A stretch of DNA of 64,000 nucleotides from Vibrio sp. PID17_43 (GCF_002608565.1 NZ_LIXM01000009.1:1-64000), one strand, 5' to 3'; shown: positions 26,856 to 36,252, counted from the first letter of the stretch. Numbers and translations: made by a program. Notes: generated from the sequence alone by a model not told the origin.

Positions 26856-28208
26856 TTATTCGTTGGTGTGCCCCGTAGAGGAACAGTTTGGCTGACAACT
26901 GATCGTTTTTGTTACGTGCTTCTCTGGCACCGGTGTCATCATCGCCAACAACATTTTTTGTTTTATATGTTTGGGAATATCTGGGTTAGACAGAATCCGC
27001 CGACGTGTCAGTTCCATCATGGCACTGACCGACATGTGTTCGACATTGCTCCCCTTGGCATGGAAAATGAGTCGGGTCACTTCGTACATCATGTTCTCTG
27101 CAATCTTTTTCTCTTGCTGCAGTTGTATATTTTTTTGGATCAAGGTGGTGGCAAACAATAGTCCTGAGACCACGATAATTGTCGACAGCACGGAAGGTAA
27201 TGGCCGGCGCTGTACTAGGCGAAACATGCTGTAGAGAGGCCAGTGCCTTTTTTGTTCAATCGGGTGGCGTTCTAGAACACTTTCGATATCTTTTCTCAGG
27301 GCGCGCACATTAATGTAGCGTTGCTTAGGGTTACTTTGTGTTGCCCGTCTTGTTATCCAGTAAATGTCTGACCAAACCGCAGGGTTCGGGAACATTAATG
27401 CTAAAATCTTACCTAGCGAATACACGTCGCTTTGTTCGGTCAGAAATTGCCCCTCTTGTTGTTCTGGACTGGCATACTTCTCACTAAAGGCGATCAATGT
27501 CGAATGTAACTCGTGATGGCCAGATTGCACCTTTTGTGTCAGATTGAAATCGATCAACTTTGGCCGTTTATTGCGATCAATCAGGATGTTTTCTGGTTTG
27601 AGGTCCGCATGTAGAACTTGATGCTGGTGGGCGTGTTCCATTGCCTGACAAATCTGCTTAAACAGCAGCAATTTGTCATCCTCTTCCATGGGGGGGGCGT
27701 TCAGGTAAGCGTCCAAGGTTTGGCCAAATACCCGTTCCATCACAATATAAACGGAATCGTCATGCAGGCCGCCATCAAATACCTTTGCAATATAAGGATG
27801 GTTTAAGCGCGCCAGTAGTTGAGCTTCATCAAACAGTGCGCGTTTGTCCAAAACATTACTGAGATTGGCTTGGATGAACTTGATCGCTAGGTCTTGTTCA
27901 AACGTCTCGTCAGCACGTTGTGCCGCATAAACCACACCCATGCCTCCGCGTCCCAACTCATGGGTCAGACGGTATTTACTGACAATCTCACCACGAAGAT
28001 CGACCTCTTGGTTAGTGGCCTGATGCGCGCCGAAGCCTAGCAGTTGGGTCAGTTGTTCATCCGCCGTATCACTGACCAAAAGAGGTGTTATTTGGCGATA
28101 GAGATCCGGCTGAGTTAGACGCAGATTATCGAGATATTGCTGCTTCTGAGAGTCGTCCAGCTCAAGCAGGTGATAGTAAATCTGGGTTTCGCTAGATGCG
28201 GACTGCAC
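26856..28208 (-). CDS. pknT: PknT, Hanks-type Ser/Thr kinase with one transmembrane helix
   Basis: A 450-residue membrane kinase. The kinase domain spans about 80-320. It has P-loop GRGGMGVVY (86-94), Lys110 in AIKF, Glu128, the catalytic loop HADLKPEN (200-207, with Asp202), and the segment YASPEQ in place of APE. The magnesium motif is DFN (220-222), not DFG. A transmembrane helix lies at about 338-357, followed by a short 90-residue C-terminal part outside the cytoplasm. It starts at a GTG (28208) with GGAAA upstream. As first gene of the operon it matches, as I recall, the PknT kinase that phosphorylates EcfP in V. parahaemolyticus. The C-terminal part could sense envelope damage. Confidence 0.9.
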   Translation of the reverse strand: MQSASSETQIYYHLLELDDSQKQQYLDNLRLTQPDLYRQITPLLVSDTADEQLTQLLGFGAHQATNQEVDLRGEIVSKYRLTHELGRGGMGVVYAAQRADETFEQDLAIKFIQANLSNVLDKRALFDEAQLLARLNHPYIAKVFDGGLHDDSVYIVMERVFGQTLDAYLNAPPMEEDDKLLLFKQICQAMEHAHQHQVLHADLKPENILIDRNKRPKLIDFNLTQKVQSGHHELHSTLIAFSEKYASPEQQEGQFLTEQSDVYSLGKILALMFPNPAVWSDIYWITRRATQSNPKQRYINVRALRKDIESVLERHPIEQKRHWPLYSMFRLVQRRPLPSVLSTIIVVSGLLFATTLIQKNIQLQQEKKIAENMMYEVTRLIFHAKGSNVEHMSVSAMMELTRRRILSNPDIPKHIKQKMLLAMMTPVPEKHVTKTISCQPNCSSTGHTNE

Positions 28209-28414
28209 TTTGTTTCATTTCCAAACTATTTGAATTTGGTATTGTATTTCAAATATTTATCAAATATCAGTTCTTTTCTATTATTGATAGTTGTGTCACT
28301 TTTTAATGGATGATCTGTTGCATTTTGATGCCGATTGCGATGAGTGATGGCTTGTCGGAGGGCAGGCAAGTATTCATGATGTTACTCGTAACATTAAGGA
28401 TGACAAATTAAATA

Positions 28415-28862
28415 GTGGTTCAACAAAACAAAAAAACACTACAGGATATAGTCGATAAGGTTGGCGTAACGAAGATGACGGTTTCTTGCTATATGCGTAA
28501 TCCAGAATCGGTAGCCAAAAAGACTCGAATAAAGATCGCTGAGGTGATCGTAGCTGCGTTTGTTATCTCTACCTGTCTATGTGTGGCTCAAGGCTCTGCA
28601 ACCGTAGCGCTAACCACTACCGCAGCACTTATCGCGCCAGTGGTAGCAGTAACAACGGGTTTGAGTGAGACCTAGTTTTATCGTTATTGCGTTCGCAGGC
28701 GGTGCGACGGTACTTTCTCACTTTAACGACTCTGGTTTCTGGCTAGTATCTCGTTTACTAAATATGGATGAGAAGATCACGCTAAAAACTTGGACGATAA
28801 TGGAAACTTTACTTGGTGGTATCGCATTTATTATCGTAGCAACATTATGCTTTACTCTTTAG
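28415..28862 (+). pseudogene. gntR-gluconate permease deletion fusion, frameshifted
   Basis: The first 43 codons (from GTG 28415) encode a GntR-like LacI-type helix-turn-helix (LQDIVDKVGVTKMTVSCYMR). The reading then jumps within one or two codons to the middle of a GntU/GntP-type gluconate permease (CVAQGSATVALTTTAALIAP). That frame stops at 28675. The rest of the permease continues in another frame to 28862 (ATVLSHFNDSGFWLVSRLL then TLKTWTIMETLLGG). So a deletion removed the rest of gntR, anything between, and most of the permease gene, and a frameshift followed. A cysteine replaces the usual arginine in the HTH. The fragment lies 9 nt before eda and may still carry its promoter. Confidence 0.88.
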
Positions 28863-28871
28863 AGGTTACCC

Positions 28872-29483
28872 ATGACAACACTTGAACAACGATTAAGAGA
28901 AATCAAAATCGTCCCAGTTATCGCAATCAACGATGTAGCACACGCTCTGCCACTGGCAAAAGTGTTGGTAGAAAACGGTTTACCATGTGCGGAAGTAACA
29001 TTCCGCACTGAAGCGGCGGCTGAGTCGATCCGCATCATGCGTGAAGCGTACCCAGAGCTGCTGATCGGTGCTGGTACCGTACTGACAACAGAGCAAGTGG
29101 ACATCGCGATTGAAGCGGGTGTGGACTTCATCGTGAGCCCGGGTTTCAACCCAACCACAGTGAAATACTGTCAGCAACGCAATGTCACTATCGTTCCGGG
29201 TGTGAATAACCCAAGCTTGGTTGAGCAAGCGATGGAAATGGGTCTACGTACCCTAAAATTCTTCCCTGCAGAACCATCAGGTGGCGTAAACATGCTTAAA
29301 GCACTGACTGCGGTTTATCCAGTGGAGTTCATGCCAACGGGTGGCGTCAGCCCATCTAATGTGGAAGATTACCTAGCGCTGAAATCCGTTGTCGCTTGTG
29401 GCGGTACTTGGATGGTGCCAACGGCAATGATGGACAATGGCGATTGGGAAGGTATTGCTGAATTGGTTCGCGCAGTTAAGTAA
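28872..29483 (+). CDS. eda: KHG/KDPG aldolase
   Basis: A 203-residue class I aldolase that cleaves 2-keto-3-deoxy-6-phosphogluconate to pyruvate and glyceraldehyde 3-phosphate, the last step of the Entner-Doudoroff pathway, and also acts on KHG. The Schiff-base lysine is Lys129 in TLKFFPAEPSGG. The catalytic acid region is CAEVTFRT (Glu41, Arg45), and the phosphate-binding end is FMPTGGVSPSNVEDYL. It appears intact although the gluconate genes normally upstream are reduced to a remnant, so its supply of KDPG may depend on edd elsewhere or on uronate breakdown. Confidence 0.97.
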   Translation: MTTLEQRLREIKIVPVIAINDVAHALPLAKVLVENGLPCAEVTFRTEAAAESIRIMREAYPELLIGAGTVLTTEQVDIAIEAGVDFIVSPGFNPTTVKYCQQRNVTIVPGVNNPSLVEQAMEMGLRTLKFFPAEPSGGVNMLKALTAVYPVEFMPTGGVSPSNVEDYLALKSVVACGGTWMVPTAMMDNGDWEGIAELVRAVK

Positions 29484-29534
29484 AACGCGCAAACAGCTCC
29501 GAAACACCCCCAAACGTTGGAAAACGTGAATAGA

Positions 29535-29567
29535 AAAAGGGTCATCAAGTCATTGATGACCCTTTTG
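29535..29567. terminator. Bidirectional terminator between eda and gor
   Basis: A perfect 14-bp stem (aaaagggtcatcaa / ttgatgaccctttt) with T runs on both strands. It serves the convergent genes eda and gor. Confidence 0.92.
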
Positions 29568-29604
29568 TTTATCTGATTAAATCCGCAAAGCGATTCGCGC
29601 GTGA

Positions 29605-30960
29605 TTAACGCATGGTTACGAATTCTTCTGAGCCCGTTGGGTGGATAGCCACAACAGAGTCGAAATCTGCTTTGGTTGCGCCCATCTTCATTGCTACGCC
29701 GAAGCCTTGAATCATTTCATCAACGGTAAAGCCGATGCCATGTAGACCAACTACCGTCTCTTCTTCGCCAGCACATACTAGCTTCATCTTACATGGTTGA
29801 CGGTGCTTAGTGACCGCGGTGTACATCGCAGTGAAGCCAGACGTGTAGACTTTGACGTTGTCTTTGCCGTACTTCTCTTCTGCTTCTTGAGTCGTTAGAC
29901 CGATAGTGCCGATTGGTGGGTGGCTGAATACCACGGTTGGAACCAAATCGTAATCCATCTTCGCGTTTGGTTTGTTGTTGAACAGACGCTCAGAAAGTTG
30001 ACGACCCGCTTTAACAGCCACAGGTGTTAGCTCGATACCGCCTTCCATGATGTCACCGACACAATAGATGCCTTTCACGTTCGTTTCTTGGTATTCGTCT
30101 ACCTTGATGTAGCCGCGGTCGTTCGTTGCAACGCCAGTTGATGCTAGGTTGATGGCGTCAGTCGCTGGGTGACGACCGATTGCCCAAATTAGGGTATCAA
30201 CGTTTTGGCTTTCACCATTTTCTAGGTGCAGAGTTAGGCTGCCGTCTGCTTCTTTTACCACTTCTTTTGGAACAGAGTGGGTGTGTAGCGTTGGGCCTTC
30301 CGCTTCCATCACTTCTACTAGCGTTTCGATGATCATTGGATCGAAGCTACGTAGTGGTGATTCTTTACGGCAGAATAGGTGCGTTTCTGTACCAAGTGCA
30401 TGCAGAACGCCAGCGATTTCAACCGCGATGTAACCTGCGCCAATAACTGCAACGCGTTTTGGTTGCTCAGCTAGCTCGAAGAAGCCGTTTGAATCGATGC
30501 CGTATTCTGCGCCTGGGATGTTTGGAATCGTTGGACGACCACCCACTGCGATCAGGATGTGATCTGCGGTGTAGTGTTCACCGTTTACTTCTACCGTTTT
30601 CTCGTCAACAAACTTAGCAAAGCCTTTGATAACGTTTACCTTGTTGTTGCCAAGAACGCGATCGTAAGATTGGTGGATACGACCAATGTAAGCCTGACGA
30701 CTCTCAACCAGTTTGCTCCAGTCGAAACCTTTTACATCTACATCAAAACCGTAGTCTTCTGCGTACAGGTTCATTGCTTCTGCAACCTGCGCGCCGTGCC
30801 ACATCACTTTCTTTGGCACACAACCAACGTTTACGCAGGTACCGCCAAGGTCTTGAGCTTCGATAAGCGCTACTTTAGCACCGTACATTGCCGCACGATT
30901 TGCTGATGCGATGCCGCCGCTGCCGCCGCCGATACAGATATAATCAAAATGAGTCGCCAT
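29605..30960 (-). CDS. gor: Glutathione reductase (NADPH)
   Basis: A 451-residue flavoprotein disulfide reductase (E. coli Gor has 450). Visible are the FAD site [17 protein letters not shown], the redox-active disulfide [13 protein letters not shown], the NADPH site [20 protein letters not shown], the second FAD motif [11 protein letters not shown] and the C-terminal HPTGSEE with the catalytic His of the partner subunit. The start at 30960 ([12 protein letters not shown]) has GGAG 6-7 nt upstream, so an in-frame ATG 39 nt earlier is rejected. Confidence 0.96.
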   Translation of the reverse strand: MATHFDYICIGGGSGGIASANRAAMYGAKVALIEAQDLGGTCVNVGCVPKKVMWHGAQVAEAMNLYAEDYGFDVDVKGFDWSKLVESRQAYIGRIHQSYDRVLGNNKVNVIKGFAKFVDEKTVEVNGEHYTADHILIAVGGRPTIPNIPGAEYGIDSNGFFELAEQPKRVAVIGAGYIAVEIAGVLHALGTETHLFCRKESPLRSFDPMIIETLVEVMEAEGPTLHTHSVPKEVVKEADGSLTLHLENGESQNVDTLIWAIGRHPATDAINLASTGVATNDRGYIKVDEYQETNVKGIYCVGDIMEGGIELTPVAVKAGRQLSERLFNNKPNAKMDYDLVPTVVFSHPPIGTIGLTTQEAEEKYGKDNVKVYTSGFTAMYTAVTKHRQPCKMKLVCAGEEETVVGLHGIGFTVDEMIQGFGVAMKMGATKADFDSVVAIHPTGSEEFVTMR

Positions 30961-31049
30961 TACTTTCTCCAAAAGCTTATTAATTTTGTCTGACAACAAC
31001 TACATTGGGGTGGTGGGTGATGAACTCAACATCCCGACATGAATTGTTA

Positions 31050-31082
31050 CCTGCCCAAGTTTGTTGAAGTCACTTGGGCAGG
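31050..31082. repeat. Short palindromic repeat (CCCAAGT-family)
   Basis: cctgcccaagt (31050-31060) pairs perfectly with acttgggcagg (31072-31082) around an 11-nt loop. The arms share CCCAAGT/ACTTGGG with the repeats at 38331-38396 and 50451-50495. Confidence 0.6.
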
Positions 31083-31220
31083 ATCCGTTGTCCCTATCAT
31101 AAATCGAGTCTAGTAATTTCCTAAATGGGAAAAAGTGACATTGCTTATGACAAATAGCGATGAAAGGGTACTAAAGCGGAATAAAGCGAGTATTTGGGAA
31201 TGCAAAATGAACGAAAAATC

Positions 31221-31252
31221 AAAAAAAACGCAACGATGAAATCGTTGCGTTT
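31221..31252 (-). terminator. Rho-independent terminator of rlmJ
   Basis: On the minus strand a 12-bp stem (aaacgcaacgat / atcgttgcgttt) is followed by eight Ts. Confidence 0.92.
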
Positions 31253-31275
31253 AAAAGCCTAAAGAGCAGAGGTAT

Positions 31276-32115
31276 TTACTCTGGAACTATCCAGTCGACT
31301 TTCCAGTGTCCCGTTGCTGGTGCGATCGCTTCTTGCAGGAATGGCAGAATTTCTTTCATCTGGCTTTCCAGTTTCCACGGTGGGTTAATCACGATCATGC
31401 CGGATGCGGTCATGCCACGCTCATTGGTGTCTGGTGATACGCCAAGTTCGATTTGCAAGATCTTACGGATGCCAAGACCTTCTAAACCTTCAATCATGTC
31501 TTCGATGTCGCAACGGTTTACCACTGGGTACCAAATGGCGTAAATGCCCGTCGCCCAACGTTTGTGGCTTTGGTAAATCGCCTGCACCACATCGCGGTAC
31601 TCTTTGGCCAGCTCGTAGGGTGGGTCAATCAACACCAAACCACGACGCTCTTGCGGTGGCAGACTGCCTTTCAGACGCTTAAAACCATCTTCTTTGTAGA
31701 TGCTTACTTGGCGATCGCGGTGGAACTCTTGCTCTAGCAACGGGTGATCGGCTGGGTGCAGTTCTGTCAGCACCATGCGGTCTTGAGGGCGGATCTGTGC
31801 ACGTGCTACGCGTGGTGAGCCTGGGTAGTAACGCAGTTTCTCACCGTTGTTCAACGCTTTGATTGAATCGATGTAGCTGGCGATGTCTTCTGGAATGTTT
31901 GGATTATCCCAAATACGCGCGATGCCTTGTTTGTATTCACCTGTTTTTTCAGACCATTCGTGAGTCAGATCGTAGCGTCCCACACCCGAGTGGGTATCGT
32001 GATAAACAAATGGTGTCTCTTTTTGTTTCAGCGCATCAAGAATGAGGCTTTGAACGATGTGTTTTACCACGTCAGCATGGTTGCCAGCGTGGAAGCTATG
32101 GCGGTAACTTAACAA
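31276..32115 (-). CDS. rlmJ: RlmJ, 23S rRNA m6A2030 methyltransferase
   Basis: S-adenosylmethionine-dependent methyltransferase that modifies A2030 of 23S rRNA. The start is LLSYRHSFHAGNHADVVKH, nearly the E. coli RlmJ N-terminus. The methyltransferase catalytic motif is DPPYE near residue 160. The conserved N-terminus begins at a TTG codon (32115) with GAGAG 6 nt upstream, which gives 279 residues against 280 in E. coli. A GTG at 32133 would add six residues that the family lacks. It stands alone between its terminator and a divergent gene. Confidence 0.93.
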   Translation of the reverse strand: MLSYRHSFHAGNHADVVKHIVQSLILDALKQKETPFVYHDTHSGVGRYDLTHEWSEKTGEYKQGIARIWDNPNIPEDIASYIDSIKALNNGEKLRYYPGSPRVARAQIRPQDRMVLTELHPADHPLLEQEFHRDRQVSIYKEDGFKRLKGSLPPQERRGLVLIDPPYELAKEYRDVVQAIYQSHKRWATGIYAIWYPVVNRCDIEDMIEGLEGLGIRKILQIELGVSPDTNERGMTASGMIVINPPWKLESQMKEILPFLQEAIAPATGHWKVDWIVPE

Positions 32116-32522
32116 ATTAAACTCTCGAAACACTCTTTGAGTGAGTGTGGTCTGTGATTTTCGATTTATGGAGGTATTATACTCAAGTAACTCGAATATG
32201 TAGAACTTCCGTTCAATTCAACGTAAATGAAACACCGTTGGTGCGGGAGTAGCATTGAAATTTCATTATGCTACCCATATTTAGTTACTTGTAACGATAC
32301 TAAAACGCGTTGTGTTTGAGTGACATATTCTCTTATGACATGACGAAATCTATAAGACTCAAGGACAGAGTAAGCGCTCTTTGACCCATTTGGTCATCGC
32401 GGCATAGAAAAAGGGAACGGAGATCCCCCATCCATGTTGTTGACTTGCCTGTGCATTGAGTTGGCCTATCTCTATAAATATAGATAGGCAATTACAGAGC
32501 CAAAACACAAAAGGAATTATTC
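32116..32522. other. Gene-free region between divergent rlmJ and prlC
   Basis: 407 nt. ctcaagtaactcgaa (32182-32196) looks like one arm of the dispersed palindromic repeat. The prlC promoter lies at the right end. The middle part (32200-32450) shows nothing I can name. Confidence 0.4.
32456..32484 (+). promoter_or_regulatory. Predicted promoter of prlC
   Basis: TTGAGT (32456-32461), a 17-bp spacer and TATAGA (32479-32484). The spacer and -10 lie in an inverted repeat (gcctatct at 32464-32471, agataggc at 32482-32489). The start codon is 38 nt further, with AAGGA before it. I looked for a heat-shock sigma promoter and did not find a convincing one. Confidence 0.5.
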
Positions 32523-34565
32523 ATGTCTAATCCACTTCTTACGTTTACGGATCTTCCTCCGTTTTCGCAAATCAAACCAGAACACATTAAACCTGCAGTG
32601 GAGCAGGCGATTGCAGATTGCCGTACCAAAGTTGATGAGGTACTCAAAGGCAACGCAAATCCAACTTGGGCAAGCGTGATTGCGCCGATTGAAGAAGCAG
32701 ATGATCGCTTGAACCGCATTTGGTCACCAGTGGGTCACATGAACTCAGTCGTGAACAGTGAAGCGCTACGTGAAGCGTACGAAAGCTGCCTACCAATTCT
32801 GTCTGAGTATGGTACTTGGGTTGGTCAGCACAAAGGCTTGTACGAAGCGTATAAAGCGATCAAAGCGAGCGACGACTTTGCCTCTCTTACTCGCGCAGAG
32901 CAAAAAACCATTACTGATGCGTTACGTGACTTTGAATTGTCGGGTATTGGTTTGCCAGCTGATGAGCAGCATCGCTACGGTGAAATCAGCAAGCGCATGT
33001 CTGAGCTGAGCTCAAAATTCTCCAATAATGTGCTGGATGCGACCATGGGGTGGACGAAGCACATTACTGATGAAAAAGAGTTGGCGGGTATGCCTGAATC
33101 GGCTCTAGCAGCAGCAAAAGCGGCGGCAGAAGCAAAAGAGCTCGATGGCTACCTAATCACGCTGGATATCCCATCTTACCTGCCAGTCATGACCTACTGT
33201 GACAACCAAGACCTACGTAAAGAAGTGTACGAAGCGTATGTGACTCGTGCGTCTGATCGTGGTCCAAACGCAGGCAAATGGGACAACTCAGAAATCATCA
33301 CTGAGCAGCTAAAACTGCGTCATGAAATCGCGCGCATGCTAGGCTTTAACACCTTCAGCGAAAAGTCATTGGCGACCAAAATGGCAGAGAGTCCAGCGCA
33401 AGTGCTTGGTTTCTTGAACGATCTTGCTACTAAAGCGAAGCCACAAGGTGAGCGTGAAATCGAAGAGCTACGCCAGTTTGCTAACGCTGAGTTTGGTGTT
33501 AGCGAGCTAAACGTATGGGACATCGCGTACTACAGTGAGAAGCAAAAGCAGCACTTGTTCCAAATTTCGGATGAAGAGCTACGTCCGTATTTCCCTGAAT
33601 CAAAAGCCGTTAGTGGGCTATTTGAAGTGCTAAACCGCGTGTTTGGTATGAAAGTAGAAGAACGCTCAGACGTGGATACATGGCACGAATCAGTACGCTT
33701 CTTCGATATCTTTGATGCAGAAGGCGCACTGCGCGGCAGCTTCTACCTCGATCTTTACGCACGTGAACACAAACGTGGCGGCGCGTGGATGGATGACTGT
33801 CGTGGTCGTCGCGTGACGCTATCAGGTGAGCTACAAACGCCAGTGGCGTACCTAACGTGTAACTTCAACCGTCCAGTGGGCGACAAGCCAGCACTGTTCA
33901 CGCATGATGAAGTGGTCACGTTGTTCCACGAGTTTGGTCACGGTATCCACCACATGCTGACGCAAGTAGAAACAGGCGCAGTATCTGGCATCAACGGCGT
34001 GCCTTGGGATGCCGTTGAGCTGCCAAGTCAGTTCCTAGAAAACTGGTGTTGGGAAGAAGATGCACTTGCGTTCATCTCTGGTCACTACCAAACCGGTGAA
34101 CCATTACCAAAAGCGATGCTAGATAAAATGCTAGCAGCGAAGAACTTCCAGTCGGCGATGGGCATCCTACGTCAGCTCGAGTTCGGTTTGTTCGACTTCA
34201 CTCTGCACACTGAATACGATCCAGAAGTGGGGGCTCGTGTGCTTGAAACCTTGGCAGAAGTGAAAGAGAAAGTGGCGGTTGTACCAGCCGTTGAGTGGGC
34301 GCGTTTCTCTCACAGCTTTGGTCATATCTTTGCTGGTGGTTACAGTGCAGGTTACTACAGCTACCTATGGGCAGAGGTGTTGTCTTCAGATGCGTTCTCT
34401 CGCTTTGAAGAAGAAGGCATCTTCAACAAAGAAACCGGTCTAAGTTTCTTGAACAACATCCTAGAAATGGGTGGCAGTGAAGAACCAATGGAGCTATTTA
34501 AGCGCTTCCGTGGTCGTGAGCCAGAAATCGATGCGCTACTGCGCCATTCTGGTATCGCAGCGTAA
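32523..34565 (+). CDS. prlC: Oligopeptidase A (M3 family zinc metallopeptidase)
   Basis: A 680-residue cytoplasmic thimet-type oligopeptidase, same length as E. coli PrlC. It degrades short peptides, including cleaved signal peptides. The zinc motif is HEFGH (469-473), and the third ligand Glu follows in the helix after AVELPSQFLENW. The C-terminal FAGGYSAGYYSYLWAEV loop with substrate-binding tyrosines is intact. In E. coli prlC is followed by rsmJ. Here an inverted asnC gene lies between them. Confidence 0.97.
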   Translation: MSNPLLTFTDLPPFSQIKPEHIKPAVEQAIADCRTKVDEVLKGNANPTWASVIAPIEEADDRLNRIWSPVGHMNSVVNSEALREAYESCLPILSEYGTWVGQHKGLYEAYKAIKASDDFASLTRAEQKTITDALRDFELSGIGLPADEQHRYGEISKRMSELSSKFSNNVLDATMGWTKHITDEKELAGMPESALAAAKAAAEAKELDGYLITLDIPSYLPVMTYCDNQDLRKEVYEAYVTRASDRGPNAGKWDNSEIITEQLKLRHEIARMLGFNTFSEKSLATKMAESPAQVLGFLNDLATKAKPQGEREIEELRQFANAEFGVSELNVWDIAYYSEKQKQHLFQISDEELRPYFPESKAVSGLFEVLNRVFGMKVEERSDVDTWHESVRFFDIFDAEGALRGSFYLDLYAREHKRGGAWMDDCRGRRVTLSGELQTPVAYLTCNFNRPVGDKPALFTHDEVVTLFHEFGHGIHHMLTQVETGAVSGINGVPWDAVELPSQFLENWCWEEDALAFISGHYQTGEPLPKAMLDKMLAAKNFQSAMGILRQLEFGLFDFTLHTEYDPEVGARVLETLAEVKEKVAVVPAVEWARFSHSFGHIFAGGYSAGYYSYLWAEVLSSDAFSRFEEEGIFNKETGLSFLNNILEMGGSEEPMELFKRFRGREPEIDALLRHSGIAA

Positions 34566-34580
34566 TCTCGATTGAGAATG

Positions 34581-34613
34581 AAAATGGGCAGCCACGTGGC
34601 TGCCCATTTTTTG
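34581..34613. terminator. Terminator between convergent prlC and asnC
   Basis: A 15-bp inverted repeat (aaaatgggcagccac / gtggctgcccatttt) with a T run on the plus strand and A/T flanks on the other. It can serve both genes. Confidence 0.9.
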
Positions 34614-34630
34614 TTCTTGGATTCAGTGTT

Positions 34631-35095
34631 TTATGGATTTACGTTGCGATTGATCGGGTTTTGCAACGAAATCAGGGTCTCGGTGGATTGCACTTCGTCG
34701 ATCGCTTGCAGTTTATCAATTAAGACAAATTGCAGCTCTTCAATCGACCGGCACATCAGCTTGACGAAAATATTGTATGCGCCGGTAGTGTAGTAAGCTT
34801 CGACCACTTCATCGAGCGCATTGAGTTTTTCTAGCGCCGAATGATAGTCGCGCGCGGCATTGAGGTTGATGCCGATAAAGCAGCATACGTCATAGCCGAG
34901 CTTTTTGGTGTTGACGATTACCTCTGTCCCTTCGATGATGTCGGCTGCTTTCATCTTCTCGATGCGAACGTGGATGGTTGCCGGGCTAACATCAAATTGT
35001 TTTGCCATTTCCGCATACGGCGTTCGAGCGTCGGCCATTAAAGTCTTAAGAATTGCGCGGTCGAGATCGTCCAGTTTAGGCAAGCTGACATTCAT
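34631..35095 (-). CDS. asnC: AsnC, Lrp-family transcriptional regulator
   Basis: A 154-residue Lrp/AsnC protein. The N-terminal helix-turn-helix is DDLDRAILKTLMADARTPYA to VSPATIHVRIEKMK. The RAM ligand-binding domain follows, with ARDYHSALEKLNALDEVVEA and YYTTGAYNIFVKLMCRSIEE. The run of matches (CMCRSIEELQ.VLIDK, STETLISLQNPI) is close to E. coli AsnC, which responds to asparagine. The start at 35095 (MNVSLPKLDDLDRA) is preferred over upstream in-frame ATGs because the HTH normally begins within about ten residues. Confidence 0.92.
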   Translation of the reverse strand: MNVSLPKLDDLDRAILKTLMADARTPYAEMAKQFDVSPATIHVRIEKMKAADIIEGTEVIVNTKKLGYDVCCFIGINLNAARDYHSALEKLNALDEVVEAYYTTGAYNIFVKLMCRSIEELQFVLIDKLQAIDEVQSTETLISLQNPINRNVNP

Positions 35096-35277
35096 ACAAA
35101 TTGTTCCATAAGGATGAGAGACAAAGGTCATTCTATACGCATCGACGGAACTTCGTACAGTCACGCTTGTTTGTTAAGAGCATGACCGGGTGAAATCAAT
35201 TTGGCGGAACCTAGCATCTATAGGTTATTTGGGTATACACTCAGCGGCAGTTAAACCGATTTTACTGGAGCCTCCTT

Positions 35278-36057
35278 TTGCAACTGCAATTGATTTGTGA
35301 AGACCCATCTCAACAGTCTCACCTTGATGAACTCGCTGCGCGTTGGCAGCTTTCTCACACTGATGATAGTGATTTTGCCTTAGTCCTAACGACTGAGCGT
35401 TTAGAGTTGCGTAAAGTGGACGAGCCAAAACTAGGTGCGATTTTTGTTGATTTGATTGGTGGCGCAGTGGGGCATCGCCGTAAGTTCGGTGGTGGTAAAG
35501 GGCAAGCCATCGCAAAGGCGGCGGGTTTGAATAAGGGCGCAACCCCAACCGTGTTGGATGGTACAGCGGGTTTGGGTCGTGATGCCTTTGTATTGGCCTC
35601 TTTGGGCTGTAAGGTGCAGATGGTTGAACGTCATCCTGTCGTAGCCGCATTGCTTGATGATGGTTTGGCGCGCGCGAAGCAAGATCCAGAAATCGGTACT
35701 TGGGTATCAGAACGCATGTCGCTGATCCACGCTTCTAGCCATGATGCGCTAGGGCAGCTCGCACAAGATAAAGCATTTGTGCAGCCAGATGTGGTCTACC
35801 TTGATCCGATGTACCCACACCCAGAAAACAAAAAGAAATCAGCCCTAGTGAAGAAAGAGATGCGCGTATTCCAATCTTTAGTGGGTGCCGATCTTGATGC
35901 TGATGGCTTGTTAGCGCCAGCAATGGCACTGGCAAGTAAGCGTGTTGTGGTCAAGCGACCGGACTATGCTGGCTGGCTTAATGAGCAAAAACCAAGTATG
36001 GCGATCGAAACCAAAAAGAACCGTTTCGATGTGTATGTTAAGGCATCGATGGCCTAA
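35278..36057 (+). CDS. rsmJ: RsmJ, 16S rRNA m2G1516 methyltransferase
   Basis: A 259-residue methyltransferase (E. coli RsmJ has 250) that methylates G1516 of 16S rRNA. Characteristic segments are [20 protein letters not shown], the SAM-binding [20 protein letters not shown] and the catalytic YLDPMYPH. It starts at a TTG (35278) with GGAG 7 nt upstream, and no in-frame ATG gives a full-length product. An 8-bp inverted repeat follows at 36092-36118 without a T tail. Confidence 0.93.
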   Translation: MQLQLICEDPSQQSHLDELAARWQLSHTDDSDFALVLTTERLELRKVDEPKLGAIFVDLIGGAVGHRRKFGGGKGQAIAKAAGLNKGATPTVLDGTAGLGRDAFVLASLGCKVQMVERHPVVAALLDDGLARAKQDPEIGTWVSERMSLIHASSHDALGQLAQDKAFVQPDVVYLDPMYPHPENKKKSALVKKEMRVFQSLVGADLDADGLLAPAMALASKRVVVKRPDYAGWLNEQKPSMAIETKKNRFDVYVKASMA

Positions 36058-36184
36058 GTTATCTAACTGTCTGACGCTTAAATACATCTCATCACAGCGT
36101 TCAATTTGGGCGCTGTGAGACTCTCTTCGTTTCATCACTTTTCTCACCGTTTTCACTTGCTAATTATACATACTGACTGTATAT

Positions 36185-36203
36185 CTAATTAATAATCATT
36201 ATT
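36185..36203. promoter_or_regulatory. Candidate Fur box
   Basis: ctaattaataatcattatt matches the 19-bp Fur consensus at 13 positions by my alignment, with the right half nearly perfect. It lies 50-68 nt before the start of the next gene, where it would overlap the promoter. Confidence 0.5.
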
Positions 36204-36252
36204 ATTACACTTTGTGTGATGCGATCGATAATTGGGACGTTGGAGAAGTAGT

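Larger units (their letters stand above)
30961..31275. other. Gene-free region between gor and rlmJ
   Basis: 315 nt. It holds a palindromic repeat copy (31050-31082) and the rlmJ terminator (31221-31252), and presumably the gor promoter in the part nearest 30961. Nothing else was recognised. Confidence 0.5.

Noticed and set aside
24090-28210. Kinase-sigma cluster as a horizontally acquired or phage-defence island
   Set aside because: No integrase, transposase, tRNA border or attachment repeat is seen, and composition looks like the neighbours by eye. The kinase-sigma pair is a known Vibrio chromosomal feature.
32401-32450. Heat-shock sigma promoter for prlC (CCCCCATCCA near 32425)
   Set aside because: The -10-like string is present, but no CTTGAA-type -35 lies at the required distance, and a better housekeeping promoter lies closer to the gene.
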